Assembly: GCF_009749385.1 (NCBI RefSeq)
Contig: NZ_WBIN01000018.1
Coordinates: 1-64,000 of the forward strand
Source: Agromyces allii
GTDB taxonomy: Bacteria; Actinomycetota; Actinomycetes; Actinomycetales; Microbacteriaceae
Reading direction: 5' to 3'
Length of the DNA: 64,000 nucleotides
Both the position numbers and the translations under genes were made by a program. Below are positions 14,885 through 23,119 of the stretch, in pieces; position 1 is the first letter of the stretch, and each line of letters starts with the position of its first letter. Below the pieces are notes generated by a model. That model was not told the DNA's origin. It searched no databases and saw only the letters and a program-made list of their open reading frames with translations.

Positions 14885-16030
14885 TCAGCGCCCTTCGGAC
14901 ACGTGCCGTTCGTCGACGCCGTTGTAGACCGACAGGGGGCGGATCAGCGCGTTCGAGGCGAGCTGCTCCATGATGTGCGCGGTCCAGCCGGTCACGCGGC
15001 TCGCCACGAACAGCGGCGTGAAGGTCTCGGTGTCGAAGCCCATGAGGTGGTACGTCGGGCCGGCCGGATAGTCGAGGTTCGGCTTGATGTTCTTGCGCTC
15101 GCCCATCGCGGTCTCGAGCGCGACGTACAGCTCGAGCAGGTCGGGGCGGTCGTAGTACTCGACCATGCGCTCGAGGGCGTCGCGCATCGTGGGCACGCGC
15201 GAGTCGCCGTGCTTGTAGACGCGATGCCCGAAGCCCATGATCTTGCGCTTCTCGGCGAGCGCCGCGTCGAGCCACTCGACGGCGCGCTCGGGGCCGCCCT
15301 CGCCGGGGCCGATCTCCTCGAACGCGTGCATCACGGCCTCGTTCGCCCCACCGTGCAGTGGGCCCTTGAGCGCGCCGATCGCACCGGTGACGGCGGAATA
15401 GAGGTCGGCGAGGGTCGAGGCGATGACGCGCGCCGTGAACGTCGACGCGTTGAACGAGTGCTCGGCGTAGAGGATCATCGACACGTCGAACGCACTGACG
15501 ACCGGCAGCTCGGGCAGCTCGCCGAAGCTCTGCCAGAGGAAGTTCGCCGAGTAGCCGAGGTCTTCGCGGGGCTCGACGAACTCGAGGTCGTGGCGGCGAC
15601 GCTGGTCGTACGACACGATCGACGGCAGCTTCGCGAACAGGCGGATCGACTTCGCCAGGTTCGCCTCGTGCGAGTCGTCGGGCGTCTGCGGGTCGGAGGC
15701 GCCGATGACGCTCACGGCCGTGCGCACGACATCCATCGGATGCGCCGTGAGCGGGAGCTCGTCGATGATGCGCTTGATCTCGTGGTCGAGGCCGCGCAGC
15801 GAACGCTCGAGCTGCTCGAACTCGGCGAGCTGACGCTCGTCGGGCAGCTCGCCGTACCAGAGCAGGTAGGCGACCTCCTCGAAGGTCGCCGATGCCGCGA
15901 GCTCCTGCACGGGGTACCCGCGGTACAGCAGCGAGTTGGTGTCGGGGTTCACCTTCGACACGGCCGTGTAGTCGACGGGGACTCCGGCGAGTCCCTTGAA
16001 GATCTCGGGTGCCTGCTGCTGGTCGCTCAT
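14885..16030 (-). CDS. prpC: 2-methylcitrate synthase / citrate synthase
   Basis: A 381-residue type II citrate synthase family enzyme. Catalytic-site segments are present: GALKGPLHGGANEAVM and MGFGHRVYKHGDSRV for the two histidines, and the late aspartate region near YPAGPTYHLMGFDTETFTPLF. It condenses propionyl-CoA with oxaloacetate to 2-methylcitrate in propionate breakdown. The short length and linkage to prpD favour methylcitrate synthase over the TCA enzyme. It begins 103 bp after the prpD stop, with AGGAGCAAG before the ATG. The expected third enzyme, 2-methylisocitrate lyase (PrpB), is not between them or elsewhere in the window. Confidence 0.9.
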   Translation of the reverse strand: MSDQQQAPEIFKGLAGVPVDYTAVSKVNPDTNSLLYRGYPVQELAASATFEEVAYLLWYGELPDERQLAEFEQLERSLRGLDHEIKRIIDELPLTAHPMDVVRTAVSVIGASDPQTPDDSHEANLAKSIRLFAKLPSIVSYDQRRRHDLEFVEPREDLGYSANFLWQSFGELPELPVVSAFDVSMILYAEHSFNASTFTARVIASTLADLYSAVTGAIGALKGPLHGGANEAVMHAFEEIGPGEGGPERAVEWLDAALAEKRKIMGFGHRVYKHGDSRVPTMRDALERMVEYYDRPDLLELYVALETAMGERKNIKPNLDYPAGPTYHLMGFDTETFTPLFVASRVTGWTAHIMEQLASNALIRPLSVYNGVDERHVSEGR

Positions 16031-16133
16031 CTTGCTCCTCGTTGAGTGCGGTTGCGGTGTGCCGCTGGTGCGTCCGCCCGATCAGGTGGTCGGACCGTCC
16101 CTGCCGATGCGGCATCGGCCGGGACGGGAGGCC

Positions 16134-17672
16134 TCAGAACAGTCCGGTCGGGATCTCGACGCCGACGAGGGCGCCCGGCGCCGCCGTGATCGTGAGACCG
16201 CCGAGCTCGTCGGGCCCGAGCTCGGGCAGGCGCTGCGCGAGGTCGAGGAACCGCTCGATCTCGGCCTCCTCGAGCACCCACTCGGCGAGCGTGCGGAACT
16301 TCGTCACGTACTGCTCGCGCGCGAACGGCCTGGCGCCCAGCGGGTGCGCGTCGGCCACGGCGATCTCGTCGACGATCTCGCCGCCGTCGGCGAGGCGGAT
16401 GACCACGCGGCCGCCGAACGCCTTCTCGGCGATGTCGTTCGAGTGGTAGCGACGCGTCCACTCGGCGTCTTCGACGGTCGAGACCTTCTTCCAGAGCTCG
16501 ACGGTGTCGGCGCGGTGCGCGCGCTCGGGGTCGTACGAGGTCTCGTGGTTGAACGTGCCGTCCTGGAGGGCGACCGTGAAGATGTACGGGATCGAGTGGT
16601 CGAGCGTCTCGCGCGAGGCGTCGGGGTCGTACTTCTGCGGGTCGTTCGCACCGGAGCCGATGACGTAGTGCGTGTGGTGGCTCGTGTGCAGCGTGATCGA
16701 CTCGATGCGCGACGGGTCGTCGAGGATCAGCGGGTACTCCTCGTGGAGCTTGCGGGCCAGGTCGATCCACGCCTGCGCCTGGTACTCGGCCGAGTGCTCC
16801 TTCGTGTACGAGTCGAGGATCGCGCGCTTGGCCTCGCCCGGCTCGGGCAGCGGCACCTCGTACGTGGCGTCCGGACCGCCGAGGAGCCAGGCGATGACGC
16901 CGTCTTCGCCCTCGTAGATCGGCACGGGGCTGGTCTCGCCGCGCATCGCGCGGTCGACCGCCTCGACGGCCATCTTGCCCGCGAACGCCGGGGCGTGCGC
17001 CTTCCAGGTCGAGATCTCGCCCTTGCGCGACTGCCGGGTGGCCGTGGTCGTGTGCAGCGCCTGGCCGATGGCCTGGAAGATCGTCTCCTGGTCGAGGCCG
17101 AGCAGGGTGCCGATGCCGGCCGCGGCCGACGGGCCGAGGTGCGCGACGTGGTCGATCTTGTGCTGGTGCAGGCTGATCGCCTTCGCGAGGTCGATCTGGA
17201 TCTCGTAGCCCGTGGCGATGCCGCGCACGACGTCGCGACCCGTGAGGCCGCGGCTCGCGGCGAGGTGCTGCGCGACGGCGACGATCGGGGGGATGTTGTC
17301 GCCGGGGTGCGAGTACTCCGCCGCGAGGAACGTGTCGTGGAAGTCGAGTTCGCGCACGGCGACGCCGTTGGCCCACGCCGCCCATTCGGGGCTCGTGCGT
17401 CGTGCGGCATCCGCACCGAAGACGGTCGCGCCGTCGCCGCCGATCGAGACCGGGTGGGCGAGCGCCTGGCTGCGCGCCGAGACGACGGGCCTGCGCGCGA
17501 GGGATGCCGCGGCGACCGCGGCGTTGTCGATGACGCGGTTCACGACCATCTCCACGACGTCGTCGTCGAGCTCGACGGGGTCGACGGCGATTCCGGCGAG
17601 CTGCCATGCGAGTTGGCCCTCACGTGCGAGGTTCTCGTCACTGCGGTGCGTGCGCAGGTGGTGGGTCAGCAT
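16134..17672 (-). CDS. prpD: 2-methylcitrate dehydratase (MmgE/PrpD family)
   Basis: A 512-residue all-alpha dehydratase. MmgE/PrpD hallmarks seen are [27 protein letters not shown] near residue 100, the [15 protein letters not shown] helix, and [15 protein letters not shown]. It removes water from 2-methylcitrate to give 2-methyl-cis-aconitate. It lies 28 bp downstream of a GntR regulator, with prpC following, so the three form one operon. The AAAGGGAA ribosome site precedes the ATG at 17672. The length matches the family, and no defect is visible. Confidence 0.92.
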   Translation of the reverse strand: MLTHHLRTHRSDENLAREGQLAWQLAGIAVDPVELDDDVVEMVVNRVIDNAAVAAASLARRPVVSARSQALAHPVSIGGDGATVFGADAARRTSPEWAAWANGVAVRELDFHDTFLAAEYSHPGDNIPPIVAVAQHLAASRGLTGRDVVRGIATGYEIQIDLAKAISLHQHKIDHVAHLGPSAAAGIGTLLGLDQETIFQAIGQALHTTTATRQSRKGEISTWKAHAPAFAGKMAVEAVDRAMRGETSPVPIYEGEDGVIAWLLGGPDATYEVPLPEPGEAKRAILDSYTKEHSAEYQAQAWIDLARKLHEEYPLILDDPSRIESITLHTSHHTHYVIGSGANDPQKYDPDASRETLDHSIPYIFTVALQDGTFNHETSYDPERAHRADTVELWKKVSTVEDAEWTRRYHSNDIAEKAFGGRVVIRLADGGEIVDEIAVADAHPLGARPFAREQYVTKFRTLAEWVLEEAEIERFLDLAQRLPELGPDELGGLTITAAPGALVGVEIPTGLF

Positions 17673-17700
17673 CGGTTCCCTTTCGTGGAGTGCCTGTTGC

Positions 17701-18351
17701 TCAGGCTACGCGTCGCGCCTCGATCGACGCGAGCGCGTGGCGAAGACTCATGTGCAGGTGCACATGCGTGGCGTGGGCGGCCAGCGACTGGTCGCGCGCG
17801 ATGATCGCCTCGACGATGAGCAGGTGCTCGGAGGCCGCGGCGCGCAGCCGGTCGGGGTCGTGCCTGGCGATGCGCCGGATGCGCGTGGAGTGCAGGCGCA
17901 CGCTCCGCAGCGCGGTGCTGAGGTGGGCGTTGCCCGCCGCCTCGTCGATGGCCCGATCGAAGTCGGCGATGACGCCGTAGTACTCGGCCAGGCCGGCCTC
18001 GCCGGTGTCGACGAGTGCACCCGCGGCGCGGAAGCGCTCGGCGAGGGCCGTGAAGCGGCCGGGTAGGCCGCGGCGCGCGGCGAGGCGGGCGGCCTGCTCC
18101 TCGAGGGCTTCGCGCAGCTCGTAGAGGTCGACGACGGAGCCGCCCGAGAGTTCGGCGACGACGAGCACGCGCGCCGACTGGGCGGCGACGAGGCCGTCGG
18201 AGACGAGGCGGGCGAGCGCTTCGCGAACGGGCGTGCGGGAGACGCCGAGTCGCTCGGCCTGCTCGACCTCGGCGAGCACGGTGCCGGCTGCGAGCGTGCC
18301 GTCGAGGATCTCCTCGCGCAGGGTCGCGTACGTGCGTTCACTGGCTCGCAT
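17701..18351 (-). CDS. GntR family (FCD) regulator of the methylcitrate operon
   Basis: A 216-residue FadR-subfamily regulator. Residues 1-70 are the winged helix ([42 protein letters not shown]). Residues 80-210 are an all-helical FCD domain with metal-ligand positions in the D-to-H series ([28 protein letters not shown]). Its effector in such operons is usually a propionate-pathway intermediate. The gene leads the prpD-prpC operon and has two TTATGYATACA elements upstream, suggesting autoregulation. The ATG at 18351 has a GGGGAG site. Confidence 0.88.
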   Translation of the reverse strand: MRASERTYATLREEILDGTLAAGTVLAEVEQAERLGVSRTPVREALARLVSDGLVAAQSARVLVVAELSGGSVVDLYELREALEEQAARLAARRGLPGRFTALAERFRAAGALVDTGEAGLAEYYGVIADFDRAIDEAAGNAHLSTALRSVRLHSTRIRRIARHDPDRLRAAASEHLLIVEAIIARDQSLAAHATHVHLHMSLRHALASIEARRVA

Positions 18352-18379
18352 CGCCCGCTCCCCTCGCCCGAGTCGTCTC

Positions 18380-18442
18380 TTATGTATACAGACAGGGGCG
18401 CGAAAGCGCAACGGATGCCGCATGCGAGCGTTTATGCATACA
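18380..18442. promoter_or_regulatory. paired GntR operator candidates
   Basis: TTATGTATACA (18380-18390) and TTATGCATACA (18432-18442) differ at one base and are 52 bp apart, 29 and 81 bp before the GntR ATG. Each has a near-palindromic TATGYATA core. The FadR/GntR family typically binds such AT-rich dyads. Confidence 0.6.
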
Positions 18443-18457
18443 CGTGGCGGTGCCGAT

Positions 18458-19552
18458 TCAGCCGAAGACGGATTCGCCGACCGGCTCGGCGAGGGCGCGC
18501 GAGAACAGGTCGTGGGGCAGCTCCGCCGCGGTCGCCGGTCGCCAGGCGGGGCTGCGGTCCTTGTCGATGACCTGCGCGCGGATGCCCTCGTGCAGGTCGG
18601 GCTGCTGCAGGAACCACGAGACGAGCCGGAACTCCTGCTCGAGCGCATCCTCGAGTCGCGGCAGGGTGCGGGCGCGCCGCACGGCGTCGAGGGTCACGGC
18701 GAGCGCCGTCGGCGAGAGGGTCTCGAGCTCGTCGGCCGCCGCGGCGGCGTTCGCGCGGGCGGCTGCCGCGGCATCCGTCGTCGAGGTGTCGGAGACCGGT
18801 GAGGCGGCGAACGTGCGCAACCGCTCGAGGATCTCGGCGACCGTCGGCGCGGAATAGCAGGCGTCGACCCAGTCGCGGCTGGCGGCGAGCGCCGACGGGC
18901 CCGGCGTCTCGTCGAAGAGCATGACGATCTCGGCCGGGCTGCCGGGGTCGGCGCGTTCGGCGAGGGCCTGCAGCAGGTGCGGCAGGGTCTCGGAGGGCAC
19001 GAGGGCGTCGGCGAATCCGGCGTGGATCGCGTCTGCGGCGTCCATGGTGCGGGAGTTGAGCGCGAGGTGCACGCCGAGCTCGCCCGGCGCCTTCGCGAGC
19101 AGCCAGGTTCCGCCGACGTCGGGCGTGAAGCCGATGCGCGTCTCGGGCATGGCCACGCGCGAGCGCTCGGTCACGACGCGCACCGAGGCGTGCCCGGCGA
19201 GGCCGACGCCGCCGCCCATCGTGATGCCGTCCATGATCGCGACGACGGGCTTCGGGTACCGGGCGATCGCGGCGTTCAGCCGGTACTCGGCCCGGAAGAA
19301 CGTCTGCGCCTCGGCGATGCGGCCGCTCGTCGCGAACCCGTGCAGCTCGCGGATGTCGCCTCCGGCGCAGAATCCCCGGTCGCCGGCGCCGTCGAGCACG
19401 ACGACCGCGACCTCGCTGTCGTTCCGCCAGGCCTCGAACACCTCGGCGAGCGCGACGATCATGTCGTAGCTCAGGGCGTTGAGCGCCTGCGGACGGTTGA
19501 GCGTGACGTGGCCGACTCCGTCGGCGACGCTCGCGGTGATGTGCTCGCTCAC
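18458..19552 (-). CDS. 3-hydroxyisobutyryl-CoA hydrolase (enoyl-CoA hydratase family)
   Basis: A 364-residue crotonase-fold enzyme. Seen are RPQALNALSYDM at the N-terminus, the oxyanion-hole segments DRGFCAGGDIRELH and MDGITMGGGVGLAGHA, and the HIBCH-type MPETRIGFTPDVGGTWLL with its catalytic Glu. The extended C-terminal helical region (about 260-364) distinguishes hydrolases from hydratases. It cleaves 3-hydroxyisobutyryl-CoA in valine breakdown, which feeds propionyl-CoA into the neighbouring methylcitrate genes. GTG 19552 is chosen; GTG 19561 is also in frame. It is divergent from lysE. Confidence 0.88.
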   Translation of the reverse strand: MSEHITASVADGVGHVTLNRPQALNALSYDMIVALAEVFEAWRNDSEVAVVVLDGAGDRGFCAGGDIRELHGFATSGRIAEAQTFFRAEYRLNAAIARYPKPVVAIMDGITMGGGVGLAGHASVRVVTERSRVAMPETRIGFTPDVGGTWLLAKAPGELGVHLALNSRTMDAADAIHAGFADALVPSETLPHLLQALAERADPGSPAEIVMLFDETPGPSALAASRDWVDACYSAPTVAEILERLRTFAASPVSDTSTTDAAAAARANAAAAADELETLSPTALAVTLDAVRRARTLPRLEDALEQEFRLVSWFLQQPDLHEGIRAQVIDKDRSPAWRPATAAELPHDLFSRALAEPVGESVFG

Positions 19553-19597
19553 GTCTGCCACCGTATCGCCGCTCGCCGGGCGGAGTAGCATCGCCGG

Positions 19598-20236
19598 ATG
19601 GTCCCCCTCGAGTCTCTCGGCGCGTTCGTCGTCGCGTCGGTCGTGCTGATCGTGATCCCCGGACCGAGCGTGCTGTTCGTGATCGGCCGCTCGCTCGCGC
19701 TCGGCCGCCTCGGCGGACTGCTGAGCGTCGTCGGCAACGCGCTCGGCATGGTGCCGCTCGTCGCGGCCGTGGCGCTCGGCGTCGGCGCGATCGTCGCCCA
19801 GTCGGTCGTGCTCTTCACGATCATCAAGTTCGCGGGTGCGGCCTACCTCGTCTATCTCGGCATCCAGGCCATCAGGCATCGAGCGGATGCCGCGGCATCC
19901 GTCGACGGCAAGGCCGCACCGCGCTCGCACTGGCGCCAGCTGGGCGAGGGCTTCGTGGTGGGCGTCACGAACCCCAAGACGATCGCGTTCTTCGTGGCGG
20001 TGCTGCCGCAGTTCGTGTCGTTCGGCGCCGGATCGATCCCTCTGCAGCTGTTCGAGCTCGGCCTCGTGTTCATCGTGCTGGCGCTGCTCTGCGACTCGGT
20101 GTGGGCGCTCGCGGCGAGCGCCGCCCGCGGCTGGTTCGCGCGGTCGCCGAAGCGCATCGCGCACCTCTCCGCCACGGGCGGCGTGATGATGATCGGCCTC
20201 GGCGGCGTGCTCGCCCTCTCGGGCAACAAGCACTGA
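19598..20236 (+). CDS. LysE/RhtB family amino-acid exporter
   Basis: A 212-residue membrane protein with six helices. The family features are an N-terminal IPGPSVLFVIGRSLALGR segment, a GNALGMVPL turn, and VGVTNPKTIAFFVAVLPQFV in the middle. These transporters export basic or neutral amino acids or homoserine lactones with proton exchange. The substrate cannot be told from sequence. It is divergent from the hydroxyisobutyryl-CoA hydrolase with a 45-bp gap. The ATG at 19598 fits the start of the first helix. Confidence 0.88.
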   Translation: MVPLESLGAFVVASVVLIVIPGPSVLFVIGRSLALGRLGGLLSVVGNALGMVPLVAAVALGVGAIVAQSVVLFTIIKFAGAAYLVYLGIQAIRHRADAAASVDGKAAPRSHWRQLGEGFVVGVTNPKTIAFFVAVLPQFVSFGAGSIPLQLFELGLVFIVLALLCDSVWALAASAARGWFARSPKRIAHLSATGGVMMIGLGGVLALSGNKH

Positions 20237-20374
20237 CCGTCCGACGCACCGACCGCCCGGCGCCCCGACCGTTCGGACCATCGACCGCTCCTCCCCCGCG
20301 ACCCGGCGGCGAGGCCTTCGCCCGGCCGCTCGGGCGGGTGCGAACGGCCGCACCGGCGTGGATACGCTGCGGCG

Positions 20375-20806
20375 ATGCTGCATCCGTTCGAGATCGTCGC
20401 CGAGCCGGTGCGCCGTCGGATCATCGAGATCCTCGCCGGCGGGTCGCACCCGGCGGGAATGCTCGGCGACGCCGTGACGGCAGAGTTCGGCATCTCGCGG
20501 TCGGCGGTGTCGCACCACCTGCGCATCCTGCGCGACGCCGGGGTCGTCTCGGTGGTGCCGGATCTCACGGTGCGCCACTACCGACTCGATGAGCAGTTCC
20601 TCCATCGCCTCGACGATGCGGTCGGCGAGCTGTTCCTGCTGTGGGATCACCGCTACGGCTTCGAGTCGCGCAACGTGCCGATCGGCCGCGTGGAAGGCTC
20701 ACGCGTTCCCCAAGCCGAACGGCTCCATCGCGCCGGCGGAAAGGGCCGACGGGGCACCCGTGGTCGATCGTCACTCGACGCCTGGGCCGTCGACGCGCCG
20801 GACTGA
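20375..20806 (+). CDS. ArsR-family winged-helix regulator
   Basis: A 143-residue regulator. Residues 1-80 form an ArsR-type HTH (EIVAEPVRRRIIEILAGG, FGISRSAVSHHLRILRDAGVV, and a wing ending TVRHYRLD). No metal-binding CxC is present in the recognition helix, so it is probably not a metal sensor of the ArsR/SmtB type. The C-terminal 45 residues are basic and poorly structured. The start ATG at 20375 matches the start of the fold. No obvious target gene adjoins it; the repeat-rich region begins right after its stop. Confidence 0.78.
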   Translation: MLHPFEIVAEPVRRRIIEILAGGSHPAGMLGDAVTAEFGISRSAVSHHLRILRDAGVVSVVPDLTVRHYRLDEQFLHRLDDAVGELFLLWDHRYGFESRNVPIGRVEGSRVPQAERLHRAGGKGRRGTRGRSSLDAWAVDAPD

Positions 20807-20878
20807 CCCCCGCCGCCACGTTCGAACGACGACGCCGCCGACCGCCTCCGCACATGGCCGACCTCCTCTCCACCTGGA

Positions 20879-20918
20879 TATGCCAGTTCCGCCTCATCGT
20901 TGAGGCGGAACTGGCATA
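20879..20918. repeat. perfect 18-bp stem-loop
   Basis: TATGCCAGTTCCGCCTCA (20879-20896) and its exact complement (20901-20918) flank a TCGT loop. The stem is longer and less GC-rich than the other terminators in this window. It may be a dispersed intergenic palindrome, or a shared terminator for the convergent ArsR and symporter genes. Confidence 0.85.
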
Positions 20919-20919
20919 C

Positions 20920-20973
20920 GGGATCGGGATCGGGATCGGGATCGGGATCGGGATTGGGATCAGGATCGGGATC
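20920..20973. repeat. GGGATC hexanucleotide array, nine units
   Basis: Nine 6-bp units run from 20920 to 20973; seven are GGGATC, one is GGGATT and one AGGATC. It begins two bases after the hairpin. A triplet-multiple unit keeps frames open, but no gene start precedes it. Confidence 0.9.
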
Positions 20974-21030
20974 GGGGGAACGAGTCGGCAGGCGGCGTGA
21001 ATCAGTGAAGGCGGAAGCGGGAGGCGGGAG

Positions 21031-21150
21031 CGGCGGCGGCCGGTTCGGATGCGGCCGGTTCGGATGTGTCCGGTTCGGCGGCGGCCGGTTCGGATGCGGC
21101 CGGTTCGGATGTGTCCGGTTCGGCGGCGGCCGGTTCGGATGCGGCCGGTT
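21031..21150. repeat. 45-bp minisatellite, 2.7 copies
   Basis: Two exact 45-bp units (21031-21075, 21076-21120) are followed by a 30-bp partial third (21121-21150). Each unit is built from three related 15-bp blocks around CGGATGCGGCCGGTT. The exact identity of the two full copies suggests recent expansion. Confidence 0.9.
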
Positions 21151-21270
21151 CGGCGGCGGCATATTCGGCGGCGACGGATGCGGCGGTACCGCGTTTCGCG
21201 AGGGACGCGTCCGGGCCCGATCACCGCTCGGGATCGCGCGCCGGCGCAGGGCGGGTAACGGTCCGGGCGC

Positions 21271-21330
21271 GGGCGACCGACGGACAGCGCGGGCGACCGA
21301 CGGACGACGTGGGCGACCGACGGACGACGG
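21271..21330. repeat. 20-bp tandem repeat, three copies
   Basis: GGGCGACCGACGGACRRCGY repeats three times (21271-21290, 21291-21310, 21311-21330). It is unrelated in sequence to the 45-bp repeat upstream. Confidence 0.85.
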
Positions 21331-21461
21331 AGGCAGCCAACGGCGTGGGCCGCGAGGGTGCCGTACCGGGCCCGCCCCCACGGGTCCCCGATACGGCCAC
21401 CTCGCGGCCCACGCGTGCCGACGGGCGGGCGCCCGCCGGCGTTCGTTCGTTCCGCTCCGCG

Positions 21462-23084
21462 CTACTCGGTGCTGGGGCGGGCGGCCGTGGCGGCCACGGC
21501 CGGGGCGACGGTCCGCTCGAGCGGCGAGCCTGCCGACGCGGTGGGCGTCGCGGAGGCGGCGGCTGCGGCATCCGTCGACGGGGCCGTCTCGGCTGAGGCG
21601 GCAGTGGCCCGAGCATCAGCGTCGACCTCGGCCTCCTCGTCGTCGTAGCGGCCGGCGAGGCGGTCGGTCCAGATCTTGAGCACCGAGGCCGGCGTGCGCG
21701 GGGTCACCAGGCTGACCACGATGTAGACGAGCAGGCTCGAGCCGAGGCCGAAGTAGATCGGCTCGTTCGCCAGCACGTTGCCCATGATCGCCATCGTGCC
21801 GAGCGTCACGACCGTGCCGACGGCCATCGACCACATGGCGCCCGCGCCGGTCGCGCGCTTCCAGACGAATCCACCGAGGATCGCCACGAGCAGGCCGCCG
21901 ACCAGGATGTCGTACGCCACCGTCAGCGCGGCGACCACGTCGTTGAGCAGCGCGGCCACGACGATCACGACGATGCCGAGCACCACCACGTAGAGGCGGT
22001 TCGAGCGGACGTCGTGCTCGGGGTTCGACTTCGCCGCGGCATCCGATTCGCTGCGACCGAAGAGGCGCTTCACGAGCGGCATGACGTCGGCGCGGGCGAC
22101 CGTGGCGGTCGCGATGAGCGCGCCCGAGGCGGTCGACATCATCGCGGCGACGGCTGCGGCGAGCACGATGCCGCTGAGGCCGACCGGCAGGATCTGCTGG
22201 GTGATCGCGGCGTACACGTCGTCGCTCGCCTCGATGCCGGGCAGGAACGCGGCCGCGGACATTCCGATGAGCGCACCGGCGACGCCGTAGAGCAGGCAGT
22301 AGACGGCAGCCGCCGTGCCGCCCCACTTCGCGACCTTCGGCGAGCGCGCCGTGAAGACGCGCTGCCAGATGTCCTGGCCGATCAGCATGCCGAACGAGTA
22401 GATGACGAAGAAGGTGATGATCGTGTCGACGCCGATCGCCGTGAAGTCGAAGGCGGCGTCGCCGAGACGCTCGACGATGCCCTCGTAGCCGCCGGCGTTG
22501 AACCACGCGAACGGCAGCAGCAGGAAGAACACGCCGATCGTCTTCAGCACGAACTGCACCATGTCGGTGAGCGTGATCGACCACATGCCGCCGATCGACG
22601 AGTACAGCATCACGATCGCGCCGCCGATGATGACCGAGAGCGTGCGCTCGGTGCCGAACAGCACGTTGAAGATCGTCGCGTACGCGATCGTCGAGGTCAC
22701 CGAGAGCATGAGGGTGTACGCCATCATGACGATGCCCGACGCACTCGTGGCGTTCACGCCGTAGCGGAGCTTCAGCATCTGGGCGACCGTGTAGACCTTC
22801 AGCTTCTGGATGCGCGAGGCGAACAGGATGCTGAGCAGGAACAGGCCGACGGCGATCGAGACGACCAGCCACATGCCCGAGATGCCGTACTTGTAGCCGA
22901 GGCCGACGCCGCCCACCGTCGAGGCGCCGCCGAGCACGACCGCGGCCATGGTGCCCGTGTACAGGGCGGGGCCGAGTCGGCGGCCGGCGACGAGGAAGTC
23001 GGCGGAGTTCTTGGTACGGCTCTTGCCCCACCAGCCGAACAGCAGCATCGCTGCCAGGTAGATGATGATGATCGCGATATCCAT
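21462..23084 (-). CDS. sodium:solute symporter (SSS family)
   Basis: A 540-residue membrane protein with about 13 helices. SSS features are the N-terminal GKSRTKNSADFLVAGRRLGP, then GGASTVGGVGLGYKYG, and the sodium-site helix AAAVAAMMSTASGALIATATV. The C-terminal 70 residues are Ala/Thr/Ser-rich and cytoplasmic. It is the last gene of an operon with the ThDP enzyme and agmatinase-family enzyme, so it probably imports a guanidino compound or amine. The ATG at 23084 has AAAGGA seven bases upstream and follows the ThDP enzyme stop by 35 bp. Longer reading upstream is antisense of unrelated sequence. Confidence 0.9.
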   Translation of the reverse strand: MDIAIIIIYLAAMLLFGWWGKSRTKNSADFLVAGRRLGPALYTGTMAAVVLGGASTVGGVGLGYKYGISGMWLVVSIAVGLFLLSILFASRIQKLKVYTVAQMLKLRYGVNATSASGIVMMAYTLMLSVTSTIAYATIFNVLFGTERTLSVIIGGAIVMLYSSIGGMWSITLTDMVQFVLKTIGVFFLLLPFAWFNAGGYEGIVERLGDAAFDFTAIGVDTIITFFVIYSFGMLIGQDIWQRVFTARSPKVAKWGGTAAAVYCLLYGVAGALIGMSAAAFLPGIEASDDVYAAITQQILPVGLSGIVLAAAVAAMMSTASGALIATATVARADVMPLVKRLFGRSESDAAAKSNPEHDVRSNRLYVVVLGIVVIVVAALLNDVVAALTVAYDILVGGLLVAILGGFVWKRATGAGAMWSMAVGTVVTLGTMAIMGNVLANEPIYFGLGSSLLVYIVVSLVTPRTPASVLKIWTDRLAGRYDDEEAEVDADARATAASAETAPSTDAAAAASATPTASAGSPLERTVAPAVAATAARPSTE

Positions 23085-23119
23085 CGTTGGATCCTTTGCG
23101 TCAGGGGTTTCGGGAACGG

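Larger units (their letters stand above)
20807..21461. other. 655-bp gene-free, repeat-rich stretch
   Basis: No credible gene lies between the ArsR stop and the symporter stop. The frames that stay open here give low-complexity Arg-Phe-Gly or Pro-Asn-Arg repeats without ribosome sites. It holds a perfect 18-bp hairpin, a GGGATC hexamer array, a 45-bp minisatellite and a 20-bp tandem repeat, annotated separately. Confidence 0.75.

Noticed and set aside
21031-21330. CRISPR-like array
   Set aside because: The units are directly tandem with no unique spacers, and no cas genes are present.
20900-21679. Frames through the tandem repeats giving RFGCG/RFGCV/RFGGG or NRPHP repeats
   Set aside because: They resemble pentapeptide-type repeats at first sight, but no start or ribosome site exists, the repeats are open in several frames, and one frame runs antisense into the symporter gene.
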